This document shows, piece after piece, positions 1-8,637 of a DNA stretch of 43,562 nt (position 1 is the first letter of the stretch; every line of letters starts with the position of its first letter). A program made the position numbers and the translations under genes. This DNA is from Promethearchaeota archaeon (lineage in GTDB: Archaea; Asgardarchaeota; Lokiarchaeia; Sigyniarchaeales; SOKP01). Under the pieces are notes generated by a model, which did not search any database, had not been told where the DNA came from, and saw only the letters and a program-made list of their open reading frames with translations. The stretch spans positions 1 through 43,562 of the forward strand of contig JAEOSU010000003.1 in assembly GCA_016840165.1 (NCBI GenBank), in the 5' to 3' direction.

Positions 1-977
1 ACAATTATTTCACTTGGTCCCATGATATTTGAACCAATTACGGGTTTTCCACAAGCCATCGCTTCACATAGTACTAAACCAAATATTTCTTGTTTTGAAG
101 GATAAATTACTAAATTTGCTAATGAATAATATTTTGCTAAGTTAAATTTTGAAATATATCCTGTGAAAATTACATGATCTGACAAATTATATTCCTGAAT
201 TAGTTTTTTAACAGATGACAAGAAACCTGAATCTCCACCCACAATGATTAATTTTACTTTTTTGTTTTTCTTTCTCACATGGTACAAGATTTTTACTAAT
301 TTATCTACACCTTTTCCTTTAGCAATTCGTCCCACATATAAAATAACATCGGAATCTTGTATCTCTAACTGCTCTTTTAAGTCATCACTTTTCATGGGTT
401 TGAAAATCTCAGTATTTACACCGTGAGGAATGAAATGTATATTCTCTTCTTTGATACCATAGCTTTTTAATATTGGAATTTCCGTTTTTGTTACTGCAAT
501 ATAATGTGGATCTTTTAACTTCTTAATTAAATAACCGATACTAACGTCATGAATCATTTTTGGAATTTTATCTCCATAATCCCAGTTAATACTTATTCCT
601 CCATGAGGAGATATGATTAGAGGCTTATGTTTTATTATAGAAATAAACGATGCGATGTCTTCTGGGTAACTTCTCATAGCATGGGAATGGAACAGATCAA
701 TATCCTTGGATTTTTTTAATAAATATGGAATCATACTCAAAGAAATACGATATTCTTTGAGGCGAATAAAGGAATCAAAACGAAATATATTAAATTTTTC
801 ACTTCTCTTCTCATAAAATTCTGTTCTTTTTCTTCCAAATTGAGCTATTGCTGAAGATGTGTAAATACTTGAATTGACACCTAATTTCTCTAGATAAGGA
901 ATTATTTCTAAGATTACATTATACGGTCCTCCTAAATTCCCAGTGAAAAATGGAGTTAACATCGCTACATTGATCAT
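1..977 (-). CDS. GT4-family glycosyltransferase, 3' end outside window
   Basis: Cytosolic GT-B fold glycosyltransferase that would transfer a sugar from a nucleotide-sugar donor to a growing surface glycan. Translating back from the ATG at 977 gives an uninterrupted frame to the window edge, about 325 residues. The N-terminus MINVAMLTPFFTGNLGGPYN is the usual GT4 acceptor-side strand and Gly-rich loop. Near the edge comes EIFGLVLCEAMACGKPVIGS, the Glu-x7-Glu donor-phosphate motif of the family. Only the last part of the C-terminal Rossmann domain is missing. It is the most downstream gene visible in a minus-strand glycan operon, 37 bases after the next GT4 gene. Donor and acceptor cannot be read from sequence. 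Confidence 0.88.
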   Translation of the reverse strand, partial: MINVAMLTPFFTGNLGGPYNVILEIIPYLEKLGVNSSIYTSSAIAQFGRKRTEFYEKRSEKFNIFRFDSFIRLKEYRISLSMIPYLLKKSKDIDLFHSHAMRSYPEDIASFISIIKHKPLIISPHGGISINWDYGDKIPKMIHDVSIGYLIKKLKDPHYIAVTKTEIPILKSYGIKEENIHFIPHGVNTEIFKPMKSDDLKEQLEIQDSDVILYVGRIAKGKGVDKLVKILYHVRKKNKKVKLIIVGGDSGFLSSVKKLIQEYNLSDHVIFTGYISKFNLAKYYSLANLVIYPSKQEIFGLVLCEAMACGKPVIGSNIMGPSEII

Positions 978-1014
978 AATATTGTCCTATCTAATTTAGT
1001 AATCAAAATAATCT

Positions 1015-2232
1015 TCATGATTTTATTCTTTTTTCTTTAATGAGATTTAATATAATCTTTCTCAAATGATTTAGGATTCTTGGCCAGGTATATTCTGTTT
1101 TAATTAAGTCATATCCTTTTTTACCAAAAGCTTTCAATTTTTCTCGTTTATTGTATAACTCAGTTATTGTTTTTATCAAGGTTTTTTGATTTTTTGCAAA
1201 GATTACACCTTTTTCTTCTCCAATCTCAGAGATTACGCTCGGCAAACTGTTGGAAAGGACAGGTTTTTGCATAGCCATATATTCCATAACTTTTATGGGA
1301 GTAATATGACGGGTTATGTTATTTAATTTAAAGCTCATTAAGCATAGATCTGCCATCGCAATATACTCTGTAATATTAAAAAATGGGATTCTTCCTGTTA
1401 AGATTACCCATTCAGCACCTATACTCTTTACATAGTTAGATAGATTGTTGTATATTCCCCCATCTCCTACTATTAGAAATTTGAGATTTAAATCTCCACG
1501 TACCACATATTGATGATAATACTCTATTATTTCCTTTAATCCAGCAAAATCATATAAATAACCCATAAAAAAGAGGACAAAATCGTCATCTGAGATATTA
1601 AAATCAGACCTGAGTTTAGCTAGTTTATTCTCGTTTATAATAGTATTATCTAAAGAGATACCATTAAGTACTACCTTTACTTTTTCTTCCGGTACTCCTT
1701 GTTTTATAATATAATCTTTTAGATATTTTGTAACTGCTATAACTCTCTCCGATTTTTTAAATAGGTAACGTGAAATTATTTCAGCAAGATTTTGAACATA
1801 ACCTAAAGGCACTAAAGTATGTAATAAATCAATATAATAGAAAATATAAGGGATTCTAAACAATTTCGCAAAGAACATGCCTAATAATCCATTGGATAGT
1901 GAAAAGCTAACAATTAAATCTGGACGATTTTTTCGAATAAATTTTAATATGTCGAAGAAATTGAAGAACAAGGATGAGATTCTTCGCATATATGGTATCT
2001 GTAAATGGGATGATCGAATTACTAGAACGCTCGAATTTTGAATAGTTTTATTTTTACTTACATATTTTTTCTTTTTAATGAATAAAGACTCAGATTTCAT
2101 AATCTTGTCGATATCATAATCATAGACTATAATCTTAATCTTAGGATTCAAGGATAACCTTTCAAAAATATGGTGTTGGGTATGTGGTCCTCGTCTCAAC
2201 CAGTCCGTTTCCTGTAAACCAAGAATAATCAT
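1015..2232 (-). CDS. GT4-family glycosyltransferase
   Basis: A 405-residue GT-B glycosyltransferase, probably adding one sugar during assembly of a surface polysaccharide or glycoprotein glycan. The start MIILGLQETDWLRRGPHTQH lies 7 bases after a strong Shine-Dalgarno (GAGGGG on the coding strand). The C-terminal donor half contains FFMGYLYDFAGLKEIIEYY and then TPIKVMEYMAMQKPVLSN, the Glu-containing loop that contacts the donor phosphates. Length is normal for the family and no signal peptide is obvious. It sits between the 6-deoxysugar genes and the partial GT4 gene, so it may use the UDP sugar made by its neighbours, but that is inference from position. Confidence 0.87.
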   Translation of the reverse strand: MIILGLQETDWLRRGPHTQHHIFERLSLNPKIKIIVYDYDIDKIMKSESLFIKKKKYVSKNKTIQNSSVLVIRSSHLQIPYMRRISSLFFNFFDILKFIRKNRPDLIVSFSLSNGLLGMFFAKLFRIPYIFYYIDLLHTLVPLGYVQNLAEIISRYLFKKSERVIAVTKYLKDYIIKQGVPEEKVKVVLNGISLDNTIINENKLAKLRSDFNISDDDFVLFFMGYLYDFAGLKEIIEYYHQYVVRGDLNLKFLIVGDGGIYNNLSNYVKSIGAEWVILTGRIPFFNITEYIAMADLCLMSFKLNNITRHITPIKVMEYMAMQKPVLSNSLPSVISEIGEEKGVIFAKNQKTLIKTITELYNKREKLKAFGKKGYDLIKTEYTWPRILNHLRKIILNLIKEKRIKS

Positions 2233-2328
2233 CCAGACGCCCCTCGTTTTTAGTTTAATGAAATTAATCCTTAGACTTTTTACTTCTTTTTTATTTTTCT
2301 GTTAGAAAATTTTCTTTCATTAAGAATA

Positions 2329-3177
2329 TTAAGGATAATGTCCATATTCCCAGTTTTTCATCCAGTCACGTAATTCAATTAGCATATCACGATAATTAGG
2401 AACATTATAATTAAAGTCTTGTCGAGTATTGATCAAACTCTTATCATGCTTTTGTTGACCATCTTTGAGTATTTCGATGGGTTTATTAAATACTTCCTTT
2501 ATTATTTGGAGTAAATCATATTTTGAGATTTTATTTTCAGGGACTAAATGATATAATAAAGTTAAATCTTGCTCAATCGCCTTATCCATTGCTTTCGCTA
2601 ATTCTAAAGTAGTAACTCCTGTCCAGAAAACATTGGTATATCCATTAATGGTTCCCTTTTGTCTCATAAACCAATTAAATAAACCAACCCCATTCTCATT
2701 TAATTCGGGACCGATAATTGAAGTTCTAAAGGTGAGGTCTCTGTCATTGATAAGTTCACCCAATGCTTTTGTCCGAGCGTAATGATCTTCCCCATCTCGG
2801 AAATCATTTTCAGAATATTCTCCTTTTTTACCCGAGAAAACACAGTCAGTGCTCATATGAATAGTTTTAAAGTCTAATTTTTGTCCTAGTTCAGCAAGAT
2901 AATGAGGGAAAAAACTATTTAAATAAATTGCTAAAGCAGGGTGTTTTTTTGAAGCTTGAATTAAAAGCCCTATACAATTTATGACAATATCAGGCTTTGC
3001 TTGATAGAGTAATTTTTTTACTAATTTCTTATTTTCTACATTCAGTATAATTGTTTGATCATTTAATTTATCAATCGATGAATTGAAAAGTAGATATTTT
3101 CCCAATGAATCGAGATATCTGGTAACCATATGCCCAGCCATACCCGTTGCGCCAAAAACAAACACTCGTTTAATCAA
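2329..3177 (-). CDS. RmlD-like SDR, probable UDP-sugar 4-keto reductase
   Basis: A 282-residue extended short-chain dehydrogenase resembling dTDP-4-dehydrorhamnose reductase. It has the nucleotide-binding loop GATGMAGHM near residue 9, the Ser-containing STDCVFSG and the catalytic YARTK (YxxxK). The start is TTG, chosen because a perfect GGAGG lies just upstream; it overlaps the end of the preceding dehydratase gene by 8 bases, which implies translational coupling. Sitting between a 4,6-dehydratase and a UDP-GlcNAc 2-epimerase, it should reduce the 4-keto group of a UDP-6-deoxy-HexNAc intermediate. It lacks the C-terminal cupin domain of the longer FnlB/CapF reductases, so it looks closer to WbvR-type enzymes of the UDP-L-QuiNAc route. 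Product assignment is inference. Confidence 0.82.
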   Translation of the reverse strand: MIKRVFVFGATGMAGHMVTRYLDSLGKYLLFNSSIDKLNDQTIILNVENKKLVKKLLYQAKPDIVINCIGLLIQASKKHPALAIYLNSFFPHYLAELGQKLDFKTIHMSTDCVFSGKKGEYSENDFRDGEDHYARTKALGELINDRDLTFRTSIIGPELNENGVGLFNWFMRQKGTINGYTNVFWTGVTTLELAKAMDKAIEQDLTLLYHLVPENKISKYDLLQIIKEVFNKPIEILKDGQQKHDKSLINTRQDFNYNVPNYRDMLIELRDWMKNWEYGHYP

Positions 3178-4162
3178 TAAAACCTCCTTCTCTTAATAAC
3201 CGTTTTAGAGTCGTTTTATCACTTAATTGAGTTTTCGAACTGTACTCATCAAATGTAACCATTTCAAGATGGTTCATTTTATAATATTCAGCCAATCCCT
3301 CTATATACAAGATTGGTAAGATCAAATAATATCTGTCATTATATTTATAGGTGTTCATAACTTCGTACTTAGATACTAATACTTCATCAATCTTTTCACC
3401 AGGACGGATTCCAATTTCTTTTATTTCGGTATCTTTATTACCGAATATTTCTATTAAAACATCAACTAGATCGATAAGTTTGAATGATTGCATTTTTTCC
3501 ACAAAAGTTTCTCCACCAATGCTTTTTTCCGCTGCAGTGAATAATAACTCTATTGCATCATGTAAAGTTATAAAAAACCTTGTCATGTTCATATCTGTTA
3601 TTGTAACCCTATTAAAACGTTTTATCTGATTAATAAAGAATTCTAAGACACTCCCATTCGATCCTAGTACATTACCTGCACGGATACACATGAATTTTGT
3701 ATCTTTAGTAAGTTTATTAGCATGAATAATTAATCGTTCTCCAACTGCTTTTGTCATACCATAGAGATTTAGTGGTACAACTGCTTTATCCGTTGAAACA
3801 TCAATGACTTTTTTAACCTTATTAGAAATTGCGGCACGAACTAAATTTTCAGTCCCAACTATATTAGTTTTAATCGCTTCTAAGGGTTGTTCTTCGCAGA
3901 TAGGAACATGTTTTAAAGCTGCAAGATGAAAGACATAATCAATATCTTCGCAAGCATATTTAACGGCATCATAATCCCTAATATTCCCTATTACAAAATT
4001 TAAACGATCATCGTTGAATTTTCTTTTCATTGTGACTTGAGCAAATTCCCCTCGGGAAAGGATACGAATTTCTTCTGGGTTCATTTCTAAGAGTTGGGTA
4101 GTTAGTTCATTTCCCCACGAACCCGTTCCGCCGGTAATTAAAATTTTTTTTCCATTAAACAA
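3170..4162 (-). CDS. UDP-GlcNAc 4,6-dehydratase (CapD/FnlA-like SDR)
   Basis: A 330-residue soluble extended SDR of the polysaccharide-biosynthesis CapD class, expected to convert UDP-GlcNAc to a UDP-4-keto-6-deoxy sugar (inverting at C5 in the FnlA/CapE branch). The N-terminal TGGTGSWGNEL is the NAD(P) loop; FHLAALKHVP, DVSTDKAVVPLNLYGMTKA with the YxxxK catalytic pair, and RAGNVLGSNGSV are family hallmarks. It lacks the membrane segments of the long CapD/WbpM type. Its start codon directly follows the stop of the 2-epimerase gene, and it overlaps the reductase gene by 8 bases, so the three are almost certainly cotranscribed and coupled. The C5 stereochemistry cannot be proven from sequence. 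Confidence 0.88.
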   Translation of the reverse strand: MFNGKKILITGGTGSWGNELTTQLLEMNPEEIRILSRGEFAQVTMKRKFNDDRLNFVIGNIRDYDAVKYACEDIDYVFHLAALKHVPICEEQPLEAIKTNIVGTENLVRAAISNKVKKVIDVSTDKAVVPLNLYGMTKAVGERLIIHANKLTKDTKFMCIRAGNVLGSNGSVLEFFINQIKRFNRVTITDMNMTRFFITLHDAIELLFTAAEKSIGGETFVEKMQSFKLIDLVDVLIEIFGNKDTEIKEIGIRPGEKIDEVLVSKYEVMNTYKYNDRYYLILPILYIEGLAEYYKMNHLEMVTFDEYSSKTQLSDKTTLKRLLREGGFID

Positions 4163-5242
4163 TTAAAGGACCCCTTGTAAATATTTGATTATTTTATCGG
4201 AAACATTATCATCTAAGTAGCCAACAGGATAATCCCAATCATTACCAACCTTTAACATTAGGTTTGTACAATTTAAAATATTTTGACTAGATAGACCTGA
4301 GATAATATTACTCCCACATTCAACAGTTTCTGGACGTTCGGTTGTATCTCTCATTGTTACTGTAGGAATATTAAAGATACAACATTCTTCTTGGACTGTG
4401 CCACTGTCAGTAAGCACTAATTTCGCATTTTTTTCTAATTTTGTAAAATCAAAGAAGCCTAACGGTTCCATGAATCTAATTTTATCATTATTAACCTTTA
4501 TATTAAACTCCTCAATTTTTTTTCTCGTATGTGGGTGAATACTACAAATTATTGGTAAATTATAGCTTTTTGCAATAAGTTCTAATCCTTTTATGATATT
4601 CTCCAATCTTTCTTTAACATCCACATTTTCGGCCCTATGAGCGGTGACTAAAAAATATTCCCCCTCCTTTATGTTTAATTGCTGCAAAACTTTACTATTC
4701 TCAATTTTATTCATATTAAATTGTAAAACTTCATAAATTGGATTTCCTGATACAAATATTCGATTTTTTGGGATTCCTTCTTTAAGTAAGTTTTCTCTAC
4801 TATTAGGAGTATAAGGTATTGCGATTGTCGAAATCGAATCTATAATTTTTCTATTTTTCTCTTCAGGTACCTTTAGATCATAGCATCTGTTTCCCGCTTC
4901 CATATGATAAACAGGAATCATCATTCGCTCGGCAATTACTGCAGCTAAACCGCTATTAGTATCTCCTAGTATCAACACCTTATCTGGTTTTAATTTAATT
5001 AATAACTTCTCAACTTCCTTAAATATAATAGATACTTGCTCGCCAAAAGAGGTTGCTTCAGCACCTAAATAATAGTCAGGTGCTCTTACACCTAAATCCT
5101 TAAAGAAGATATCATTTAATTTGGGATCATAATTCTGTCCGGTATGAATTAAAATATGATCAAAAAGCTCGTCCAGTTTCTTTATGATTAATGATAATCT
5201 AATGATTTCTGGACGAGTTCCTAATACGGTAATAATTCTCAT
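4163..5242 (-). CDS. wecB: non-hydrolysing UDP-GlcNAc 2-epimerase family protein
   Basis: A 359-residue GT-B-like epimerase of the WecB/FnlC family. Motifs in order: GTRPEIIRLS at the N-terminus, HTGQNYD, GDTNSGLAA, HMEAGNRCYDLKVPEEKNR, VTAHRAENVD, and SGTVQEECCIFNIPTVTMRD plus TERPETVECGSN in the UDP-binding C-terminal half. The catalytic acid and base positions of the family appear intact. It could make UDP-ManNAc, but being fused in an operon with a 4,6-dehydratase and a 4-reductase it more likely acts as the last step (C2 epimerisation) of a UDP-L-6-deoxy-HexNAc pathway, as FnlC/WbvD do. An AAGGTT Shine-Dalgarno precedes the ATG. Confidence 0.9.
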   Translation of the reverse strand: MRIITVLGTRPEIIRLSLIIKKLDELFDHILIHTGQNYDPKLNDIFFKDLGVRAPDYYLGAEATSFGEQVSIIFKEVEKLLIKLKPDKVLILGDTNSGLAAVIAERMMIPVYHMEAGNRCYDLKVPEEKNRKIIDSISTIAIPYTPNSRENLLKEGIPKNRIFVSGNPIYEVLQFNMNKIENSKVLQQLNIKEGEYFLVTAHRAENVDVKERLENIIKGLELIAKSYNLPIICSIHPHTRKKIEEFNIKVNNDKIRFMEPLGFFDFTKLEKNAKLVLTDSGTVQEECCIFNIPTVTMRDTTERPETVECGSNIISGLSSQNILNCTNLMLKVGNDWDYPVGYLDDNVSDKIIKYLQGVL

Positions 5243-5388
5243 GTATAAACCTTGATTTTCTGATTTGAAACCTATTGATTGCTATGTATTATTCTTTTTT
5301 TTTAAACTTATTTATATCATGCTTATAGAGATTCTCTTAGCTGCGAAGTATAACGTGGAAACAAAAATCATAAAGAATTCACGTTTTT

Positions 5389-6249
5389 TTAAAAAAAAAT
5401 AGAATTCAAATTAGCATTTTTCTTAAATACGTTATAGCGAATTTTTCTATAATAATAAATTAAAAGACAGGAAAAGATATCAAGTGCTAATTTCCACAGC
5501 ACAACTTTCGATGACCCATATTCTCGGTTATATACTTTGATCGGATATTCTTTTATCCGATATCCATTTAATTTAGCTTTAATTATCTGTTCAGTACAAA
5601 AAGCGTATCCTAAAAATCGGATGTTGTCGAAAATATGTAACATCTTTCTGTTATAGGCTCGAAATCCATTCTGATTATTCACTATTTTTATACCAAATGA
5701 AGTTTGAACCAATTTCTCAATGAGAACCTCACCAAATCTTGTGGATAAAGGAAGTGTATAATAGCAAGAACCAAGATACCTTGAACCAATGGAATTATCT
5801 ACTTGATCTTCAAAAATTGGCCTAACTAAACGTAAAATATCATCAGGACTATGTTGACCGTCCGAATCCATTGTTACGATAACCTTACCCCGTGCATGCT
5901 TCAAACCAGTAATAATTGCTGCTCCATACCCTTTATTCTTCTTATGTTTAACGAGCTTGAACTTTTTTAATGTTCTGATTTTCTCTAATTCGGTAACACT
6001 ATTATCAGTTGAAGAATCATCAATAACGATGATTTCTATAGATTTATCTTGCGGTAATCCTAATAAGATATTTTTAATTGTTTTTTCCTCATTATATAAC
6101 GGTAATATAATTGATATGAGGATTTCATTATTATTTGAAATATATTTCTTCAAAAAATTGAATAATTCTTGATATTCATAATTATTCTTACGAAGGGGTT
6201 TAATATGTTTCTCCATCACGGGTTTATGTTTGTCAATCTGACTCATCAT
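5389..6249 (-). CDS. GT2 glycosyltransferase, DPM1-like (paralogue 1)
   Basis: A 286-residue GT-A fold GT2 enzyme resembling dolichol-phosphate mannosyl/glucosyltransferases, which load a sugar onto a polyprenyl-phosphate carrier at the cytoplasmic membrane face. After a ~35-residue Lys-rich lead come ISIILPLYNEEKTIKNIL, IDDSSTDNS, GYGAAIITGLKHARG, the metal-binding MDSDGQHSPDDI, and GSRYLG. The C-terminus has a hydrophobic stretch (LALDIFSCLLIYYYRKI) but no long membrane domain. It is strongly similar along its whole length to the next gene upstream, a tandem duplication. ATG codons at 6249 and 6246 are both possible starts. Confidence 0.87.
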   Translation of the reverse strand: MMSQIDKHKPVMEKHIKPLRKNNYEYQELFNFLKKYISNNNEILISIILPLYNEEKTIKNILLGLPQDKSIEIIVIDDSSTDNSVTELEKIRTLKKFKLVKHKKNKGYGAAIITGLKHARGKVIVTMDSDGQHSPDDILRLVRPIFEDQVDNSIGSRYLGSCYYTLPLSTRFGEVLIEKLVQTSFGIKIVNNQNGFRAYNRKMLHIFDNIRFLGYAFCTEQIIKAKLNGYRIKEYPIKVYNREYGSSKVVLWKLALDIFSCLLIYYYRKIRYNVFKKNANLNSIFF

Positions 6250-6377
6250 CTTTAGCTAAAAACCCCATTCCGTAAAGAATTTTATTCTAATTTATTAATA
6301 AAATTAGCTTTTTTATTATTAGAAGAGCTGTATTTAATTTAAACTTAATAATAAGCAATGTAAAATAAATTTTATCA

Positions 6378-7337
6378 TTAAAAATAGGTTCTTTCAATGA
6401 AAAAGAAGGAATTATATTGATGGAGAGTTTCATAGGTAATTGACTTCGTTCTGGGTCGAAAGATTTTTGGAGATTTATAAATTTTTATTTTACCCTCTTT
6501 ATTACTTTTTAGTACTAGAAACTGGATCTTTCTAAGATAATATAGAAAAAGGCAAGAAAAAATATTTACAGCTAATCGTCTTAGGATTATATGGGAGGTT
6601 CCAAATTTTCTATCATAGAGCTTAATTGGACATTCCCTAATTCTATAACCTTCAATTGAAGCTTTCAAGATTTGCTCAGTGCAAAATGCATATCCATCAT
6701 ATTTAAAATCATGAAAAATAGAGATTACTTTACGATTAAATGCCCGAAATCCGTTTTGATTATTTTTAATCCTTTTATTGAATAAAATTTGAATAAATTT
6801 TTCTAAAACAACTTCTCCGAGCCTTGTGGAGACTGGAAGTTGATAGAAGTATGATCCTAAATAACGGGAACCAATGGTATAATCTGCTTCATTATTTAGA
6901 ATTGGTTGAATCAAGGTTATAATATCATCTGGAGTATGTTGACCATCAGAATCCATAGTTACGATAATTTCGCCTTTTGCATGTTTAATTCCTGTAAGTA
7001 TTGCTGCTCCGTATCCTCTATTTTTAGAATGATTGATCAATCGAATAGGTTTATATAGTTGTACTTTCTTTACTTCACTTATACTATTATCTGTAGAATT
7101 ATCATTTACTACTATTATTTCAATTGAATTATTTGAAGGAAGGTTATCCAAAACAGTTTTTATCGATTTTTCTTCATTAAACATTGGAAGGATGATAGAA
7201 AGAAAAATCCCCTTTTTTTCAGTCCTAACCTTGTTTAGAGAATCATATAAGTCATGAAATTTCAAGAAATTAACCCTTTCTTCTGACTCAATTGCTGTTG
7301 TTGCTTTATTTGGATGATCAACACTTACTGTTTTCAC
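6378..7337 (-). CDS. GT2 glycosyltransferase, DPM1-like (paralogue 2)
   Basis: A 319-residue GT2 enzyme, paralogue of the adjacent downstream gene: FLSIILPMFNEEKSIKTVL, VNDNSTDNS, GYGAAILTGIKHAKG, MDSDGQHTPDDI, GSRYLG and NNQNGFRAFNRK line up almost residue for residue. It has an extra ~30-residue basic C-terminal tail (KIKIYKSPKIFRPRTKS) absent from its partner. Likely role: transfer of a sugar from a nucleotide donor to a polyprenyl-phosphate for later use by a membrane GT-C enzyme, for which the polytopic protein at 9776-11932 is a candidate. Keeping two near copies suggests different sugars or acceptors, or a recent duplication. The 128-base gap between the copies contains only AT-rich sequence. 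Confidence 0.87.
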   Translation of the reverse strand: MKTVSVDHPNKATTAIESEERVNFLKFHDLYDSLNKVRTEKKGIFLSIILPMFNEEKSIKTVLDNLPSNNSIEIIVVNDNSTDNSISEVKKVQLYKPIRLINHSKNRGYGAAILTGIKHAKGEIIVTMDSDGQHTPDDIITLIQPILNNEADYTIGSRYLGSYFYQLPVSTRLGEVVLEKFIQILFNKRIKNNQNGFRAFNRKVISIFHDFKYDGYAFCTEQILKASIEGYRIRECPIKLYDRKFGTSHIILRRLAVNIFSCLFLYYLRKIQFLVLKSNKEGKIKIYKSPKIFRPRTKSITYETLHQYNSFFFIERTYF

Positions 7338-7400
7338 TGAAATGACTCCTAATCGCTAAAAAAAGTTAAGTAAAGCGGTTTATACTGATTTTCTCATGAG

Positions 7401-7408
7401 TATAAATA
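7401..7408 (-). promoter_or_regulatory. putative archaeal TATA box
   Basis: On the minus strand this reads TATTTATA, about 65 bases before the start codon of the GT2 gene at 7337. With the usual 24-27 base spacing, transcription would begin near 7375 and give a short leader. A second AT-rich candidate lies at about 7421-7430. Based on consensus only. Confidence 0.35.
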
Positions 7409-7536
7409 CTATTATTGAATATAAATATATGTCTCTCTGGTTAATTTTGGACAAAAAGTAGTAAAATTAAATACATTCTCCTAAATTGGACAAATAAAAA
7501 GATTATTGAGAAATATGGGGTTGAAATTTTAATGTA

Positions 7537-8508
7537 TTAAAGCTTGTTTATTCTTTCCTTTATCCATGCATAATATTTCTTAAGTCCTTCATGAATACTT
7601 ATTTTTGGATGATAGTTGAGAATTTTCTTGGCTTTTTCTATTTTTGAATGGGTAATTTCAACATCACCCATTTGGGGCTTCTCATAACGTATATTTCTTT
7701 GGACTCCAGTAAATTCATACATTATATCTACTAATTCATTAACACTGATAGGAGTTGAATATCCTAAATTAAAAGGTTCACCAACTGCTTTTTCATTCTC
7801 GCTGCTTAAGATCATGCCACTAATAATATCAGAGATATAAGTAAAATCTCTTAGTTGCTCTCCCGTTCCATATACTGTGAGTGGTTTATTTTGAAGCATC
7901 AGGTTGAAAAATTTTCCGATGGCCATATCGGGACGTCCATTAGGACCATAAACCGTATAAAACCTTAAATTAGTGATAGGTATCTGAAATTGGTTATAAT
8001 AGTAATTTGTGTATATTTCACCTGCCAATTTAGAGATGGCATAAGGAGAAATAGGGTTTTTTGGATGATCTTCATCACAAGGCGTATAAAGAGGATTTCC
8101 ATAGACTGATGAGGATGAGGCGAAAATAAATCGCCTGAGGTCTTTAATCTTTTTAGTAAATTCAAGGAGATTGATTGTACCGATGATATTAGTATTGGAA
8201 ACCTCCGAAGCATATTTAATTGAATGTCTTACATTCGCTTGTGCCGCGAGATGAAAAATATAATCTATCTCGGGATCCAATTTCTTATAAAGCTTAGGAT
8301 TCAAAATATCTTCCTTTAAGAGGATATAGTCCTTTTTGGATTCATAATTCTCCAAAATGGCATTGAGTCGGTCTTCTTTACCAGAGTAGTAGTCATTAAA
8401 ATTATCCACCAATATTAAGTAATTGTTTTGCTCCAGAAGAGCTTTGGTAAGATAAGATCCTATAAATCCTGCGGCCCCAGTGATAATGATCTTCTTATTT
8501 TTTAACAT
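7537..8508 (-). CDS. UDP-glucuronate 4-epimerase-like SDR
   Basis: A 323-residue extended SDR nucleotide-sugar epimerase. The N-terminal GAAGFIGSYL binds NAD; VDNFNDYYSGKEDRL is the loop typical of UDP-glucuronate/UDP-galacturonate 4-epimerases. SSSSVYG, the catalytic YAISK (YxxxK) and LRFYTVYGPNGRPDMA follow, the last also characteristic of UDP-GlcA 4-epimerases. RDFTYISDI is the usual late motif. Expected reaction: interconversion of UDP-GlcA and UDP-GalA for the surface glycan. It is read away from another epimerase gene at 8638, with a 129-base divergent spacer. A UDP-glucose 4-epimerase activity cannot be excluded. Confidence 0.85.
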   Translation of the reverse strand: MLKNKKIIITGAAGFIGSYLTKALLEQNNYLILVDNFNDYYSGKEDRLNAILENYESKKDYILLKEDILNPKLYKKLDPEIDYIFHLAAQANVRHSIKYASEVSNTNIIGTINLLEFTKKIKDLRRFIFASSSSVYGNPLYTPCDEDHPKNPISPYAISKLAGEIYTNYYYNQFQIPITNLRFYTVYGPNGRPDMAIGKFFNLMLQNKPLTVYGTGEQLRDFTYISDIISGMILSSENEKAVGEPFNLGYSTPISVNELVDIMYEFTGVQRNIRYEKPQMGDVEITHSKIEKAKKILNYHPKISIHEGLKKYYAWIKERINKL

Positions 8509-8637
8509 GACTATTATTCACTATATAATCATATAGAATGCTTTAATATTATAATAAATTTGAATAACTTTGATAAGATTTTAATTTCATATAAATTAGA
8601 TTCTATTATTAAATTTACCAAACAAAAGGACTAAAGC
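8509..8637. promoter_or_regulatory. divergent promoter region between two epimerase genes
   Basis: A 129-base, very AT-rich spacer between two divergent genes must hold both promoters. For the rightward gene, TTTCATATAAATTAG at about 8584-8598 is a plausible TATA element, with an AAAGGA Shine-Dalgarno just before the ATG at 8638. For the leftward gene, a TTATTATAATATT-like element lies near 8545-8560 (minus strand). An imperfect palindrome, CTATATAATCATATAG, at about 8520-8535 could be an operator, but short AT palindromes are expected by chance here. Confidence 0.4.
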
